Notes under the pieces: model-generated
Told to the model about the DNA's origin: nothing
Database searches by the model: none
The model's input: only the letters and a program-made list of their open reading frames with translations
Shown here: piece by piece, positions 51,235-60,338 of the stretch
Position numbering within the stretch: position 1 is the stretch's first letter
Layout: each line of letters opens with the position of its first letter
Made by a program: the position numbers and the translations under genes
Assembly: GCA_050485785.1 (NCBI GenBank)
Contig: JBJHCA010000005.1
Span: forward strand, 4,746-68,745
Origin: JBJHCA01 sp050485785
Lineage (GTDB): Bacteria; Bacteroidota; Bacteroidia; Chitinophagales; Saprospiraceae
DNA: 64,000 nt
Direction: 5' to 3'

Positions 51235-54200
51235 TTAATCAATTAACTCATCGTGAACATCATCGCAGTGGTAGTGGTGCTGCGGCCTTCGCTGTACAGC
51301 CTGTGTGCGGCCACCACTCCGCTTCACATTCAGCATCAGCTGGATCAGGCGGTTTCGCTCGGCAGCTATAGCATCGCGCATTTCGCGGTCTATGTCCACA
51401 TCAAACAGCAACATTCCGTCAACCCAGGTTTTTTGTGCCCTGCTGTACACGCTTAAGGGATGATCGTTCCACAACACCAGGTCTGCGTCTTTGCCCAGAG
51501 CTATGCTGCCCGTTAAATGGTCGATGCGCAGTAGCCTGGCCGGATTGAGGGTCACCATTTTAAGGGCTTCCTCGGCTGCCATACCACCGTGTTTGATGCT
51601 CTTGGCAGCCTCCTGATTTAATCGGCGGCCCATTTCTGCATCGTCGCTGTTGACGGCTGTCACTACACCTTGTTCGTGCAAAAGCGTTGGGTTGTGCGGA
51701 ATGGCATCGATCACTTCGTATTTGAACGACCACCAATCGGCAAAAGAGGAGGCACCGGCTCCGTGAGCGGCCATTTTATCGGCCACTTTGTATCCCTCCA
51801 GAATGTGGGTAAACGTATTGATCCTGATCCCATGTCTTTCAGCAACGTTCATCAACATGTTGATTTCGCTTTGCACGTAGGAGTGGCATGAGATCTGCCT
51901 TTCGTCATTCAGAATTTCCAAAATCACCTCCAGTTCCAGATCGCGACGGGTGTATGGGTCGGTACGCCGTCTGTGCTCGTACTCGCGGGCTCGCGTAAAG
52001 TGATCTTCATACACCTGTTCAACGCCCATGCGCGATTGAGGGAAGCGAACGGTTCGCAAATCGCCCCAGTTGCTTTGTTTTACATTTTCGCCCAGTGCAA
52101 ACTTGATGAATGGAGTGGCACCTTCCAGTTTCATGCGCTCAGGCTCCTGCCCCCACCGAAGCTTGATTACGGCACTCCGGCCGCCAATGGCGTTGGCTGA
52201 GCCGTGAAGCAGTTGCGCGGCTGTAACACCCCCGGCAAGCTGCCGGTATATGTTGATATCTTCAGAGTTGATCACATCGGCAATGCTGACTTCGGCAGAA
52301 CTCGACTGTGTTCCTTCGTTCACTCCGCGGCTAATGGCAATATGACTGTGCTCATCTATGATTCCGGCCGTCAGGTGCATGCCTTCGGCATCAATCACTA
52401 TGGCCCCGGTACCATCCAGATTCTCGCCAATCTGTACAATTTTTCCCCGGTCAATCAAAACATCGGTATGCTCCAGCACACCGGCATCCTCATTAGTCCA
52501 CACCGTGGCATTGGTGATGAGATACCGCTCTGCCCGTGGCGGGGTAGTCCAGCCGTAAGGAGCAAAGGGGTAAACCACTTCACCCGGAGGCAAGTCGGTT
52601 TTTGGCTGGCGATCTCTTCGGGGTCGATCATTCTTCTGTTCTTCCCCATTTTCTTCCTCCCCGTTATCTTCTGCGGCGTTGCCATTATCGCCGGGCTCGT
52701 CTTCCTTTTTTTCGCCGTTGGGTTTTTCCACATGGTCCGCGGTTTTAACGGCGTGCCACGTGATCAATGCTCCTTCGGTATTGCGGCCGCTACCCGTAAA
52801 TCGCTGGCCACTGCGGGAACCCGATAATCTCACCATGTCCTGTACCGTATCCACCGGCTTAAAGGACATGCTGATGAGATTGTGTTCAAAATGCAGTTTA
52901 ACCTCCTGCTTTACGGAATCCCTGAGTTCGGCTTCCGGTGTGATAAATACTGCATACTTGTTCTTCTCCCCTTCTATCACCAGTACCATCTGTTGGTTGC
53001 CCCAGACAAGATCATAAGTGCCCCGGATATCTATGGTTTCCGGCAAGGGTTTAAGCACGTGGGGCTTCCCGTCAATCCAGTTCTGATGGATCACGGCTTT
53101 TTCGTCAAACAGCGGTGCAGAAGTGATGATGAAGTTGGCCCTTTTTCCTGTGGCCAGGGTGCCTAGCTCATTGTGTGCGCCTATCATGGCTGCCGGCACT
53201 TCCGTCAGTGCCCGCAGGGCATCCTCAGCAGACAGCCCCTTTTCGATGGCCGTGCGCACCCGGGTCGTAAACTGCTCCCGGCGCTGCAACTGATGACTGG
53301 TCAGTGCAAAGGTAATACCTGCGCCGGCCAGGCGTCCGGCATTGTAAGGTGCCAGCTCCCAGTGCTTCAGATCGGCCAAGTCAACCATCTCTGCATCAAA
53401 GGGGTCCTCCACATCGTATGCATCGGGAAAGTTGAGGGGGATTATGAATGAAGCGCCGGTCTGTTTCAGCTCATTCAGTCGCTGATACTCATCGCCGGCA
53501 CCTTTGATGATGAATGAAATGTCATTTTCTTTGCCCATGCGAATAGCACGCAATGCCTCGAGCCTGTCGCGGACTTCAAAAATATGTGGAAGGTGGTCCA
53601 GTTCAAGCCAGCTTTCCAGGGAAATATTGTATTCTTTGTTTCGCCCGTCGATATCATACCATTCGGCATCCATCCAGGTTTGGCGAAACAATGCGATGGC
53701 ACCCATCAGCGAACTGGGGTACAACTGCCGTGAACTGCCCTTATTGAATGAAAACTGATGTGCGGCAAGATCTCTGATTATCAGCTCATTTTCTGCATTG
53801 TCCCCCAATAATACCAACGTGGCAGAACCCCGTGAAAGTCCATCCATTCTGTGCGTAAGCACTGCACCAAATCCCAGTTTCCGGTATTCATCCGCTCTGC
53901 GTTCGTCGCGGGTAAAATGGTGAGCTGCCCTAAAATCTGTTTTTAAAGCCTCATTCCAACCGTATGCTCCTTTAACATTGCTTTCATACTGTGGCCTGGG
54001 GTCTCCACCACCTCTGCCTCCGCGAACCTGCTCGGTCACAGGCAGCCCGTAATCGGAATACAGGTCGATCAGAGAGGGGTACAAAAAAAGTTCACTGCAG
54101 TCAACCACCACAGCACCATCCGGAATAGTCACACGTGTGCCGATTGCAGTGATCCGGCCTTTTTCAATGACCATTGTGGCCCCTTGTAAAGTATCGCCGG

Positions 54201-54360
54201 CCCTGGGGATAATGGTTGCATTCACAAAGGCATAGCGGTGTTCGCGTTCATCGTATACGCCATTGCGGGGAAAGGTTTGCGGCTGTGCTGAAAGCACAAT
54301 TTGCATGCAAAACATCAAAAGTAATACGGGGATACTGTTTAAAAAGTAATTTTTCGTCAT
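51235..54360 (-). CDS. Large exported two-domain amidohydrolase with His-rich tail
   Basis: A 1041-aa protein with a signal peptide (ending VLSAQ). The N-terminal amidohydrolase domain (about 40-440) has LYPSLIDLYSDYG where the HxH motif should be, so it looks inactive. A beta domain and an acidic, disordered linker (about 565-615, rich in Glu, Asn, Lys and Arg) follow. The second amidohydrolase domain (about 625-1010) has an intact AGIIDEHSHIAISRG, further His residues in ISCHSYVQSE and TFTHILEG, and the catalytic Asp in VNSDDAE. The tail ends QHHYHCDDVHDELID, a possible metal-binding peptide. First gene of the leftward operon with the smaller paralogue, the acyl-CoA ligase and the SDR. Substrate (probably a peptide or cyclic amide) unknown. 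Confidence 0.85.
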   Translation of the reverse strand: MTKNYFLNSIPVLLLMFCMQIVLSAQPQTFPRNGVYDEREHRYAFVNATIIPRAGDTLQGATMVIEKGRITAIGTRVTIPDGAVVVDCSELFLYPSLIDLYSDYGLPVTEQVRGGRGGGDPRPQYESNVKGAYGWNEALKTDFRAAHHFTRDERRADEYRKLGFGAVLTHRMDGLSRGSATLVLLGDNAENELIIRDLAAHQFSFNKGSSRQLYPSSLMGAIALFRQTWMDAEWYDIDGRNKEYNISLESWLELDHLPHIFEVRDRLEALRAIRMGKENDISFIIKGAGDEYQRLNELKQTGASFIIPLNFPDAYDVEDPFDAEMVDLADLKHWELAPYNAGRLAGAGITFALTSHQLQRREQFTTRVRTAIEKGLSAEDALRALTEVPAAMIGAHNELGTLATGKRANFIITSAPLFDEKAVIHQNWIDGKPHVLKPLPETIDIRGTYDLVWGNQQMVLVIEGEKNKYAVFITPEAELRDSVKQEVKLHFEHNLISMSFKPVDTVQDMVRLSGSRSGQRFTGSGRNTEGALITWHAVKTADHVEKPNGEKKEDEPGDNGNAAEDNGEEENGEEQKNDRPRRDRQPKTDLPPGEVVYPFAPYGWTTPPRAERYLITNATVWTNEDAGVLEHTDVLIDRGKIVQIGENLDGTGAIVIDAEGMHLTAGIIDEHSHIAISRGVNEGTQSSSAEVSIADVINSEDINIYRQLAGGVTAAQLLHGSANAIGGRSAVIKLRWGQEPERMKLEGATPFIKFALGENVKQSNWGDLRTVRFPQSRMGVEQVYEDHFTRAREYEHRRRTDPYTRRDLELEVILEILNDERQISCHSYVQSEINMLMNVAERHGIRINTFTHILEGYKVADKMAAHGAGASSFADWWSFKYEVIDAIPHNPTLLHEQGVVTAVNSDDAEMGRRLNQEAAKSIKHGGMAAEEALKMVTLNPARLLRIDHLTGSIALGKDADLVLWNDHPLSVYSRAQKTWVDGMLLFDVDIDREMRDAIAAERNRLIQLMLNVKRSGGRTQAVQRRPQHHYHCDDVHDELID

Positions 54361-54569
54361 GAATTAAAAGTAATTGCTGAATAATTATTCGGCCCCAAAA
54401 TAGTAAATTCTGCTCTTAAGCAGTGGTCTGTCAAAAAATACCGCATCACTGAGCTACTGAATACCTTATTAAGTTACCAGGATACTCCTCTTTCCCGCGC
54501 TAAAATGCTATTTTTGGCGTCGGGTCGTCAGGACTATAGAAAGCAACCAAACTAAACCTACGGTCTTTT
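54361..54569. other. Divergent intergenic region upstream of the antiporter gene
   Basis: 209 bp between the divergent large amidohydrolase and the antiporter. Promoters for both must lie here, but no full TAnnTTTG box was found; TACTATTTTG on the minus strand near 54400 is only approximate. No gene. Confidence 0.3.
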
Positions 54570-57077
54570 ATGGATGAAACCTGGATTACACTACCACTAA
54601 GCAATCCGGTGGCCATTTTCGCGCTGGTGATGTTTATCATACTTGTTGCACCAATTGTGGTTAACCGCATCAAAATTCCAGGCATTGTTGGCCTGATACT
54701 GTTTGGAACGGTTGTTGGCCCAAGTGCCCTGGGGCTCCTGGAAAGGGATAACACCATGGTATTGCTGGGCATGGTTGGCCTCATTTACCTGATGTTCATG
54801 GTGGGATTGTCCATCGATCTCAATCAGTTCAATAAAATGAAAGGCAAAAGTCTCACATTCGGACTATTGTCTTTTACTATTCCACAGATGGGTAGTCTGT
54901 TTCTGGCTCCCCTTATACTTGGATTCAGCCTTGAGGCGGCTTTGTTGCTGGGTTCAATTGTTGGTTCCCATACCCTGCTGGCCTATCCTATCGCAAACCG
55001 CCTGGGCATCACAAAAAACGAATCGGTCACTATGACCATGGGTGGCACAATTATTACGGATGGCTTCTCTCTGATGATCCTGGCACTGGTGATTGCCGGT
55101 GCATTTGCCGGACAACTCGAACCGTCTTTCGTATATACTTTCGTAATTCCGGTTATAGTCTTTTTTCTCGCTGTTCTGGTAGGATTGCCAAAACTGGGTC
55201 GTTGGTTTTTCAGAACGGCCCGTATGGATGGAAACACCAATTATGTATTCCTCATAACCGTGCTGTTTATTGCTGCCTACCTCGCAGAAAGTGTGGGTTT
55301 GGCAGCCATGATCGGAGCCTTCCTTGCCGGACTCAGCTTTAATCGCCTGGTTCCGGAAACCAGCACCATGATGAACAGGATACAGTTTGTGGGCAATGCC
55401 TTATTTATTCCGTTCTTTTTGATTTCCGTTGGCCTGCTGGTGGACGTAAGGGCATTGGTGAGCTCATTTCAGGTATGGTTGCTCGCTTTTTTCTTTACCG
55501 GGCTCGTTGTGGTAGGCAAATTTTTGGCAGTATTGGTAAGCAAAGGTATATTCAGATTTACCCGCACTGAACTATTTACTATTACGGGCCTTACTATACC
55601 TCAAGCCGCTTCCACCCTGGCAGTAACCTTAGTTGGATTTGATGAGGGGTTTTTTGATCAGGCTGCCGTCAATGCCGTAGTAATCATGATCCTAATCACA
55701 TGCCTGATAGGCCCTTATATGGTTGAAAAATACGGCAGAGAGCTGGCCAAGGAAGAAGCCAAGCGTCCTTACCGCCCTTCCATGGCCCCCCAGCGAATTT
55801 TGGTTCCGCTGGCCAACCCCTTTACTGCTGACTCGCTCATGGATATAGCTATGTTTATTCAGCAAAAAAATGCCACCGAGCCTATTTATCCCTTGTCAGT
55901 AGTTCGTGAAAAGCAGGATGTAGGAGCAGAGGTAGCAGCCAGTGAGAAAATGCTCAGCCATGCTGTTATTCATGCTGCCGCAGCAGAACGAAGAGTTTCA
56001 CCTGTCACCAGAGTTGACCTCAATATCGCCAACGGTATAATGCGGGCTGTGAAAGAGCTGAGAATAACCCAGGTAATCATCGGCTGGAATGGTGAAATCA
56101 GTACCCGTGACAAAATCTTTGGCTCTATACTTGATCAGTTGCTGAACGAAACTGAGCAGCTGGTCATGGTGTGTAAAATCGACCATCCGATCAATACTAC
56201 CAAGCGTATCATTATTTTGGTGCCTCCTTATTTTGAGCTCGAACCCGGATTTAGCGATGCTGTGCTGTCCGTCCAAAAATTGATCCAGCAATCTGGAGGA
56301 AAGGCCGTTTTGTGTGCAACCTCTCACAATGTGGACCATATTACCGGAATCATGAAAGACCGGGAACCCAAAGTGACACCCAAAGTATTTCAGGTTGAGA
56401 ATATCAAAGACGCATTGATGGATAAAACCCTTGATATCAACGCAGATGACCTGATTCTGCTGCTGAGTGGCCGCGAAGGTTCCGTTTCCTGGCAATATTA
56501 CCTGAAGTATCTCCCGCAGAAGCTGTCAGCAGGTTTCAGGTCCAACAATTTTATTATCCTCTATCCCTCGGAAATTGTTGACCAATCTGACACCCCAATA
56601 ACCATCTCTTTCAGCCCTGAAGGTGACATACCTGAAATCCGGAACGGAGATATAACCTATGGACTGGAAGTGGACAGCTACGAAAAAGCTATAAAAGCTA
56701 TACTGGCGCATCCGTTCAGGGATGATGAAGTTGCATTCAGCAATATTCTACGCAAGCTCAACAAAGCGGGACCTGGCAATATTACTGCCGATCTTCCGGG
56801 CACCATTCTCACTTACATTTCCACAGCTTATGTAGAGGAACCCCGCATTGTATGTGGATTTTCCACAAAAGGTTTCCCCCACCCGATAACCGGAGAAAAA
56901 ATCCATGGAATTTTTACACTGCTGATGCCTGAAAATGCCGATCTTGAAGCCAACCTCCACATTGTGGCCCGTATGACGCGATTCCTGAAACACAATCAGC
57001 GCGTTGAGCGGATGGCACAAGTGGTGAATGAAGAATCCATGCAATCCGTTTTTCTGGGCATTGAAACCGATTCCTGA
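54570..57077 (+). CDS. CPA2-type cation/proton antiporter with USP-like and PTS EIIA-like C-terminal domains
   Basis: An 835-aa inner-membrane protein. Residues about 10-400 form about 12-13 transmembrane helices of the Na+/H+ exchanger (KefB/CPA2) type, with GIVGLILFGTVVGPSALGLL and the conserved polar GTIITDGFSLMILALV (Asp in the ion site). After helix 13 come two USP-like regions (about 408-540, IILVPLANPFT start, and about 545-680). The last domain (about 690-830) resembles PTS EIIA type 2 (LPGTILTYISTAYVEEP, GIFTLLMPENAD, HIVARMTRFL), but the position of the phosphorylated His (PH) is occupied by Tyr-Ile-Ser, so it is probably a regulatory module and not a phosphocarrier. Ion specificity unknown. 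Confidence 0.85.
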   Translation: MDETWITLPLSNPVAIFALVMFIILVAPIVVNRIKIPGIVGLILFGTVVGPSALGLLERDNTMVLLGMVGLIYLMFMVGLSIDLNQFNKMKGKSLTFGLLSFTIPQMGSLFLAPLILGFSLEAALLLGSIVGSHTLLAYPIANRLGITKNESVTMTMGGTIITDGFSLMILALVIAGAFAGQLEPSFVYTFVIPVIVFFLAVLVGLPKLGRWFFRTARMDGNTNYVFLITVLFIAAYLAESVGLAAMIGAFLAGLSFNRLVPETSTMMNRIQFVGNALFIPFFLISVGLLVDVRALVSSFQVWLLAFFFTGLVVVGKFLAVLVSKGIFRFTRTELFTITGLTIPQAASTLAVTLVGFDEGFFDQAAVNAVVIMILITCLIGPYMVEKYGRELAKEEAKRPYRPSMAPQRILVPLANPFTADSLMDIAMFIQQKNATEPIYPLSVVREKQDVGAEVAASEKMLSHAVIHAAAAERRVSPVTRVDLNIANGIMRAVKELRITQVIIGWNGEISTRDKIFGSILDQLLNETEQLVMVCKIDHPINTTKRIIILVPPYFELEPGFSDAVLSVQKLIQQSGGKAVLCATSHNVDHITGIMKDREPKVTPKVFQVENIKDALMDKTLDINADDLILLLSGREGSVSWQYYLKYLPQKLSAGFRSNNFIILYPSEIVDQSDTPITISFSPEGDIPEIRNGDITYGLEVDSYEKAIKAILAHPFRDDEVAFSNILRKLNKAGPGNITADLPGTILTYISTAYVEEPRIVCGFSTKGFPHPITGEKIHGIFTLLMPENADLEANLHIVARMTRFLKHNQRVERMAQVVNEESMQSVFLGIETDS

Positions 57078-57121
57078 AACTAATGAGCCGGATTACCCTG
57101 AAAAGACCGTTGTTGATTTTG

Positions 57122-57181
57122 TTTTTTGATATCTCTTTGTTGGGCATGCGAGCTATACTTTTACAGGCAGTTTCGCATGCC
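57122..57181 (+). repeat. Intergenic motif copy with perfect 9-bp inverted repeat
   Basis: T-run, GATATCTCTTTGTTG, then GGCATGCGA (57143-57151) and TCGCATGCC (57173-57181) as perfect inverted copies separated by 21 bp. It lies in the 155-bp space where the antiporter and proS converge. Confidence 0.55.
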
Positions 57182-57232
57182 GGTACAACCTTAACCAAAC
57201 TTTAACCAGCGTTAAAAAAACCCGCACCTGCA

Positions 57233-58699
57233 CTAGTATGCACGAGCAAAAATCACCCTCCGCCGGGACGGTTTTCCGGTGAGAATACAGCTTCCCCCCT
57301 CTTCCAGTTCATCCATGGCGATACAGCGTATAGTTGCCTTGGTTAGCTCTTTGATTTTCAACTCTGTTTCGGTTGTGCCGTCCCAATGAGCCTTCACAAA
57401 TCCGCCCCGATCTTCAAGAATAGCCTTAAAGGTGTCCATATCATCGGCCACGTGAGTATTCTCTTCTCTGAATTGAAGGGCTTTATTATATATATTTTGC
57501 TGGATATCATCAAGCAATCCGACAATATGATCCACGGCTTCTGCCCTGCTCACAGTGTACTTTTCGCGGGTATCCCTTCGGGCAATTTCCACTACACCCT
57601 GCTCTAAATCGCGTTTTCCAAAGGCAAGCCTCACCGGCACGCCCAGCATTTCGTATTCGCTGAATTTGAACCCGGGTCTTTGTCTTGTATCATCGTCGTA
57701 CTTCACGCGAATCCCTTTGTCTTTCAGCGCGTTCATCAGTAGGACAGCTTCCCTGTCAAACTCCTCAGAAGGCTTGGGAATGGGAATGATCACTACCTGA
57801 TGAGGGGCCAGGCGCGGTGGTAAAATCAGCCCTTCATCATCAGCATGAGCCATGATCAGTGCACCCATCAGTCTGGTTGAAACACCCCAGGATGTAGCCC
57901 ATACGTACTCCTCTTCGTTTTTATCATTGAGGAACTTCACGTCAAATGCTTTGGCAAAATTCTGGCCTAAAAAGTGTGAAGTTCCTGACTGCAAGGCTTT
58001 TCCATCTTGCATTAAAGCTTCAATGGTATAAGTTTCTTCAGCTCCGGCAAAACGCTCATTGGCAGTTTTTATTCCCCGGATCACCGGCATGGCCATGTAT
58101 TCCTCTGCAAAGGTGGCATACACTTCCAGCATTTGTTCCGATTCCTCAATGGCCTCTTGTCGGGTGGCATGAGCCGTATGGCCTTCCTGCCAAAGAAACT
58201 CAGCAGTGCGCAAAAACAGCCTCGTGCGCATTTCCCAGCGAACCACATTGGCCCACTGATTAATAAGCAGTGGCAGATCGCGGTACGAGCGAATCCAATC
58301 GCGGTACGTATCCCAGATAATTGTTTCAGAAGTTGGACGCACTATAAGTTCTTCTTCCAGCTTTGCCTCGGGGTCCACTATTATTCCGTTACCCTCCGGG
58401 TCATTCATCAGCCTGTGATGGGTAACTACGGCGCATTCTTTGGCAAAACCTTCAACATGTGCTGCTTCGCGGCTCAAAAAACTTTTTGGAATAAACAAGG
58501 GAAAATAGGCGTTTACATGGCCGGTTTCCTTAAACATTTCATCCAGGCGGGATTGCATTTTTTCCCATATTGCAAAACCATACGGCCTTATGACCATACA
58601 ACCTCTCACTTTGGAGTGATCGGCTAACCTGGATTTCTTAACAATATCGGAGTACCATTGTGAATAATCGACGTTGCGCGGGGTGATCTCTTTGGCCAT
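57233..58699 (-). CDS. proS: Prolyl-tRNA synthetase, archaeal/eukaryotic type
   Basis: A 488-aa class II synthetase of the short archaeal-like type (no editing insertion). It starts AKEITPRNVDYSQWYSDIVKKS; motif 2 and 3 regions are RPTSETIIWDTYRDWIRSYRDLP and WGVSTRLMGALIMAHADDEGLILPP; EFLWQEGHTAHAT is typical; the C-terminus ends VIFARAY with the conserved terminal Tyr. It charges tRNA-Pro. The ATG at 58699 (MAKEITPRN) is fixed by homology; an upstream start would overlap the -7 box at 58752-58759. Converges with the antiporter and is divergent from the Tyr-rich secreted protein gene. Confidence 0.96.
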   Translation of the reverse strand: MAKEITPRNVDYSQWYSDIVKKSRLADHSKVRGCMVIRPYGFAIWEKMQSRLDEMFKETGHVNAYFPLFIPKSFLSREAAHVEGFAKECAVVTHHRLMNDPEGNGIIVDPEAKLEEELIVRPTSETIIWDTYRDWIRSYRDLPLLINQWANVVRWEMRTRLFLRTAEFLWQEGHTAHATRQEAIEESEQMLEVYATFAEEYMAMPVIRGIKTANERFAGAEETYTIEALMQDGKALQSGTSHFLGQNFAKAFDVKFLNDKNEEEYVWATSWGVSTRLMGALIMAHADDEGLILPPRLAPHQVVIIPIPKPSEEFDREAVLLMNALKDKGIRVKYDDDTRQRPGFKFSEYEMLGVPVRLAFGKRDLEQGVVEIARRDTREKYTVSRAEAVDHIVGLLDDIQQNIYNKALQFREENTHVADDMDTFKAILEDRGGFVKAHWDGTTETELKIKELTKATIRCIAMDELEEGGSCILTGKPSRRRVIFARAY

Positions 58700-58734
58700 A
58701 TGGCTTCTTTTTGTAACTTTGGTGGGTATTTGAT

Positions 58735-58759
58735 CGTTTACTAAACGACGGCAAAAATA
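58735..58759 (-). promoter_or_regulatory. proS promoter with an operator-like palindrome
   Basis: TATTTTTG on the minus strand (58752-58759) is the -7 box. Immediately downstream, CGTTTACTAAACG (58735-58747) is a perfect 13-base palindrome placed around the expected transcription start. Confidence 0.45.
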
Positions 58760-58821
58760 CAAATTAGATTGATTGAAGCCCGGAAGAGTCTGAAATTAGA
58801 ACAGTCAAAAAAAACTGCACT

Positions 58822-60240
58822 ATGAAACCATTTGTTCAAAGATCATTTTTTACCCTGCTGGCCGCAGTCATCGCATGGAGTGTACAGGCACAGTATGACG
58901 ATGTTTACTACGATCCTTTTGCCCCGGCAAGCACTACCTCCAACACTACTTCGGCTTTTTACGATGATGGCTGGGCGGATGACGGCAGTGGTTACGACAA
59001 TCAGTTTTACGAGTGGGAAGACTACACGGGCTACGAGTATTCATCCAGGATCAGAAGATTTCACCGGCCTGCAGGCAATATGGGATATTACAGCCCGGCC
59101 TATGTTGACCGCTTCTACTACGATCCGTTCTACTACAGCCCTTATGCGCCCTGGTCATACGGAACTGGTGTAACCATCTACATGGGGCACAATCCCTACC
59201 GTTTTCACCGGCACAGATACCCCCGATACCGACCATACCGCACAACCATAGTGTATACCAATAATCCATGGTGGTTTTACGGCCCCGGATATTCGGTAAC
59301 TACTGTTTACAGTTACGGGCCGGGATGGGGCTGGAACAACCCCTATGCATGGAATCCATACGGGTACAATCCTTATTACCCTTACGGCGGTTATTCATGG
59401 TATAACACCGGATACTACGGCGGATATTACGGCGGGTACGGTGGATACTACGCACATTGTCCGACATTTTACGGAGCCGGACCTGCCTACTTTACCACTG
59501 CATCCACAGGCAATCAAAATACACATTATGGTCCCAGAGGAGCACTAGCCAGCAATACACCGCAAACGCCCACCGCTTCAACGGGTGCCGGAATACGGAA
59601 TAACAATTCTCTGTCCAATGACAGACTCCCTGCCAGAGAGATTGCTTCCACCCCTGTAGATCGTCAGATGCGGGCGCGCAGTGAATCCATTGCACCCACT
59701 CCTATTGAACGAGGAGCTACTGTCAATCCTGCCAGAGAGGCCACTGTTAAGCCGGCCGTTACACCGCCGGTCAGAAGCCCACAAGCACCGGCCAGAAGTG
59801 CAGAACAACCTGCCCGCCAAACTGAACAGCCGGCACGGAGTGTTCAGCCGCCGGCTACCCGCGATCAGTACAGGCCCTATACACCCGAACGCACACGGAC
59901 ACCTCAGCAAACTGCACCGGCACCCCGTGAACCTCGTTCGCAACCTGCTCCTCCACCGGTTCGTCGGACTGAACCACAGCGCCAGATGCAGCCACAGCGT
60001 TCAACGCCACCGGCCACAAGCCCAAGACAACAAGCCCCTCAACAACAACCGCAACGCCGTTCAGGTGGCTTTGAATCAAGGAATAATAACACTAGTCCTG
60101 CTCCATCGTCTCCCGCCCCTTCCAGGTCTGTAGAGCGTAGCTCTCCTCCTGCATCATCAGGAGGCGGAATCCAGCGGGGAAGCAGCAACAATTCTTCGCC
60201 CAGGTCCACTGCTCCATCACGTCGCGGTGGTGGAGAATAA
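58822..60240 (+). CDS. Secreted low-complexity protein, Tyr/Gly-rich then Pro/Arg/Gln-rich
   Basis: A 472-aa protein with a Sec signal peptide (ending SVQAQ). Residues about 25-90 are acidic and Tyr-rich; about 90-230 are dominated by Tyr, Gly, Pro and Trp (for example NTGYYGGYYGGYGGYY) without a recognisable fold; about 280-472 are a disordered Pro/Arg/Gln/Ser tail ending PRSTAPSRRGGGE. The clear signal peptide and codon pattern argue for a genuine gene and not a chance frame. Composition suggests a surface or matrix protein; no domain is recognised. A strong terminator follows at 60288-60319. Divergent from proS. Confidence 0.75.
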   Translation: MKPFVQRSFFTLLAAVIAWSVQAQYDDVYYDPFAPASTTSNTTSAFYDDGWADDGSGYDNQFYEWEDYTGYEYSSRIRRFHRPAGNMGYYSPAYVDRFYYDPFYYSPYAPWSYGTGVTIYMGHNPYRFHRHRYPRYRPYRTTIVYTNNPWWFYGPGYSVTTVYSYGPGWGWNNPYAWNPYGYNPYYPYGGYSWYNTGYYGGYYGGYGGYYAHCPTFYGAGPAYFTTASTGNQNTHYGPRGALASNTPQTPTASTGAGIRNNNSLSNDRLPAREIASTPVDRQMRARSESIAPTPIERGATVNPAREATVKPAVTPPVRSPQAPARSAEQPARQTEQPARSVQPPATRDQYRPYTPERTRTPQQTAPAPREPRSQPAPPPVRRTEPQRQMQPQRSTPPATSPRQQAPQQQPQRRSGGFESRNNNTSPAPSSPAPSRSVERSSPPASSGGGIQRGSSNNSSPRSTAPSRRGGGE

Positions 60241-60287
60241 TGTAACCATACCTACAGTTTGCACATTATTCTTTTTTGACTGTTATA

Positions 60288-60319
60288 AAAGGGCGGGTTG
60301 TTGACAATCCGCCTTTTTT
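60288..60319 (+). terminator. Intrinsic terminator after the Tyr-rich protein gene
   Basis: GGCGGGTTGT (60292-60301) pairs with ACAATCCGCC (60304-60313; one G-T wobble), followed by TTTTTT. It is 52 bp past the stop codon and 20 bp before the OmpP1-like start. Confidence 0.85.
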
Positions 60320-60338
60320 CGTTAAAAATCTTTAAGCT

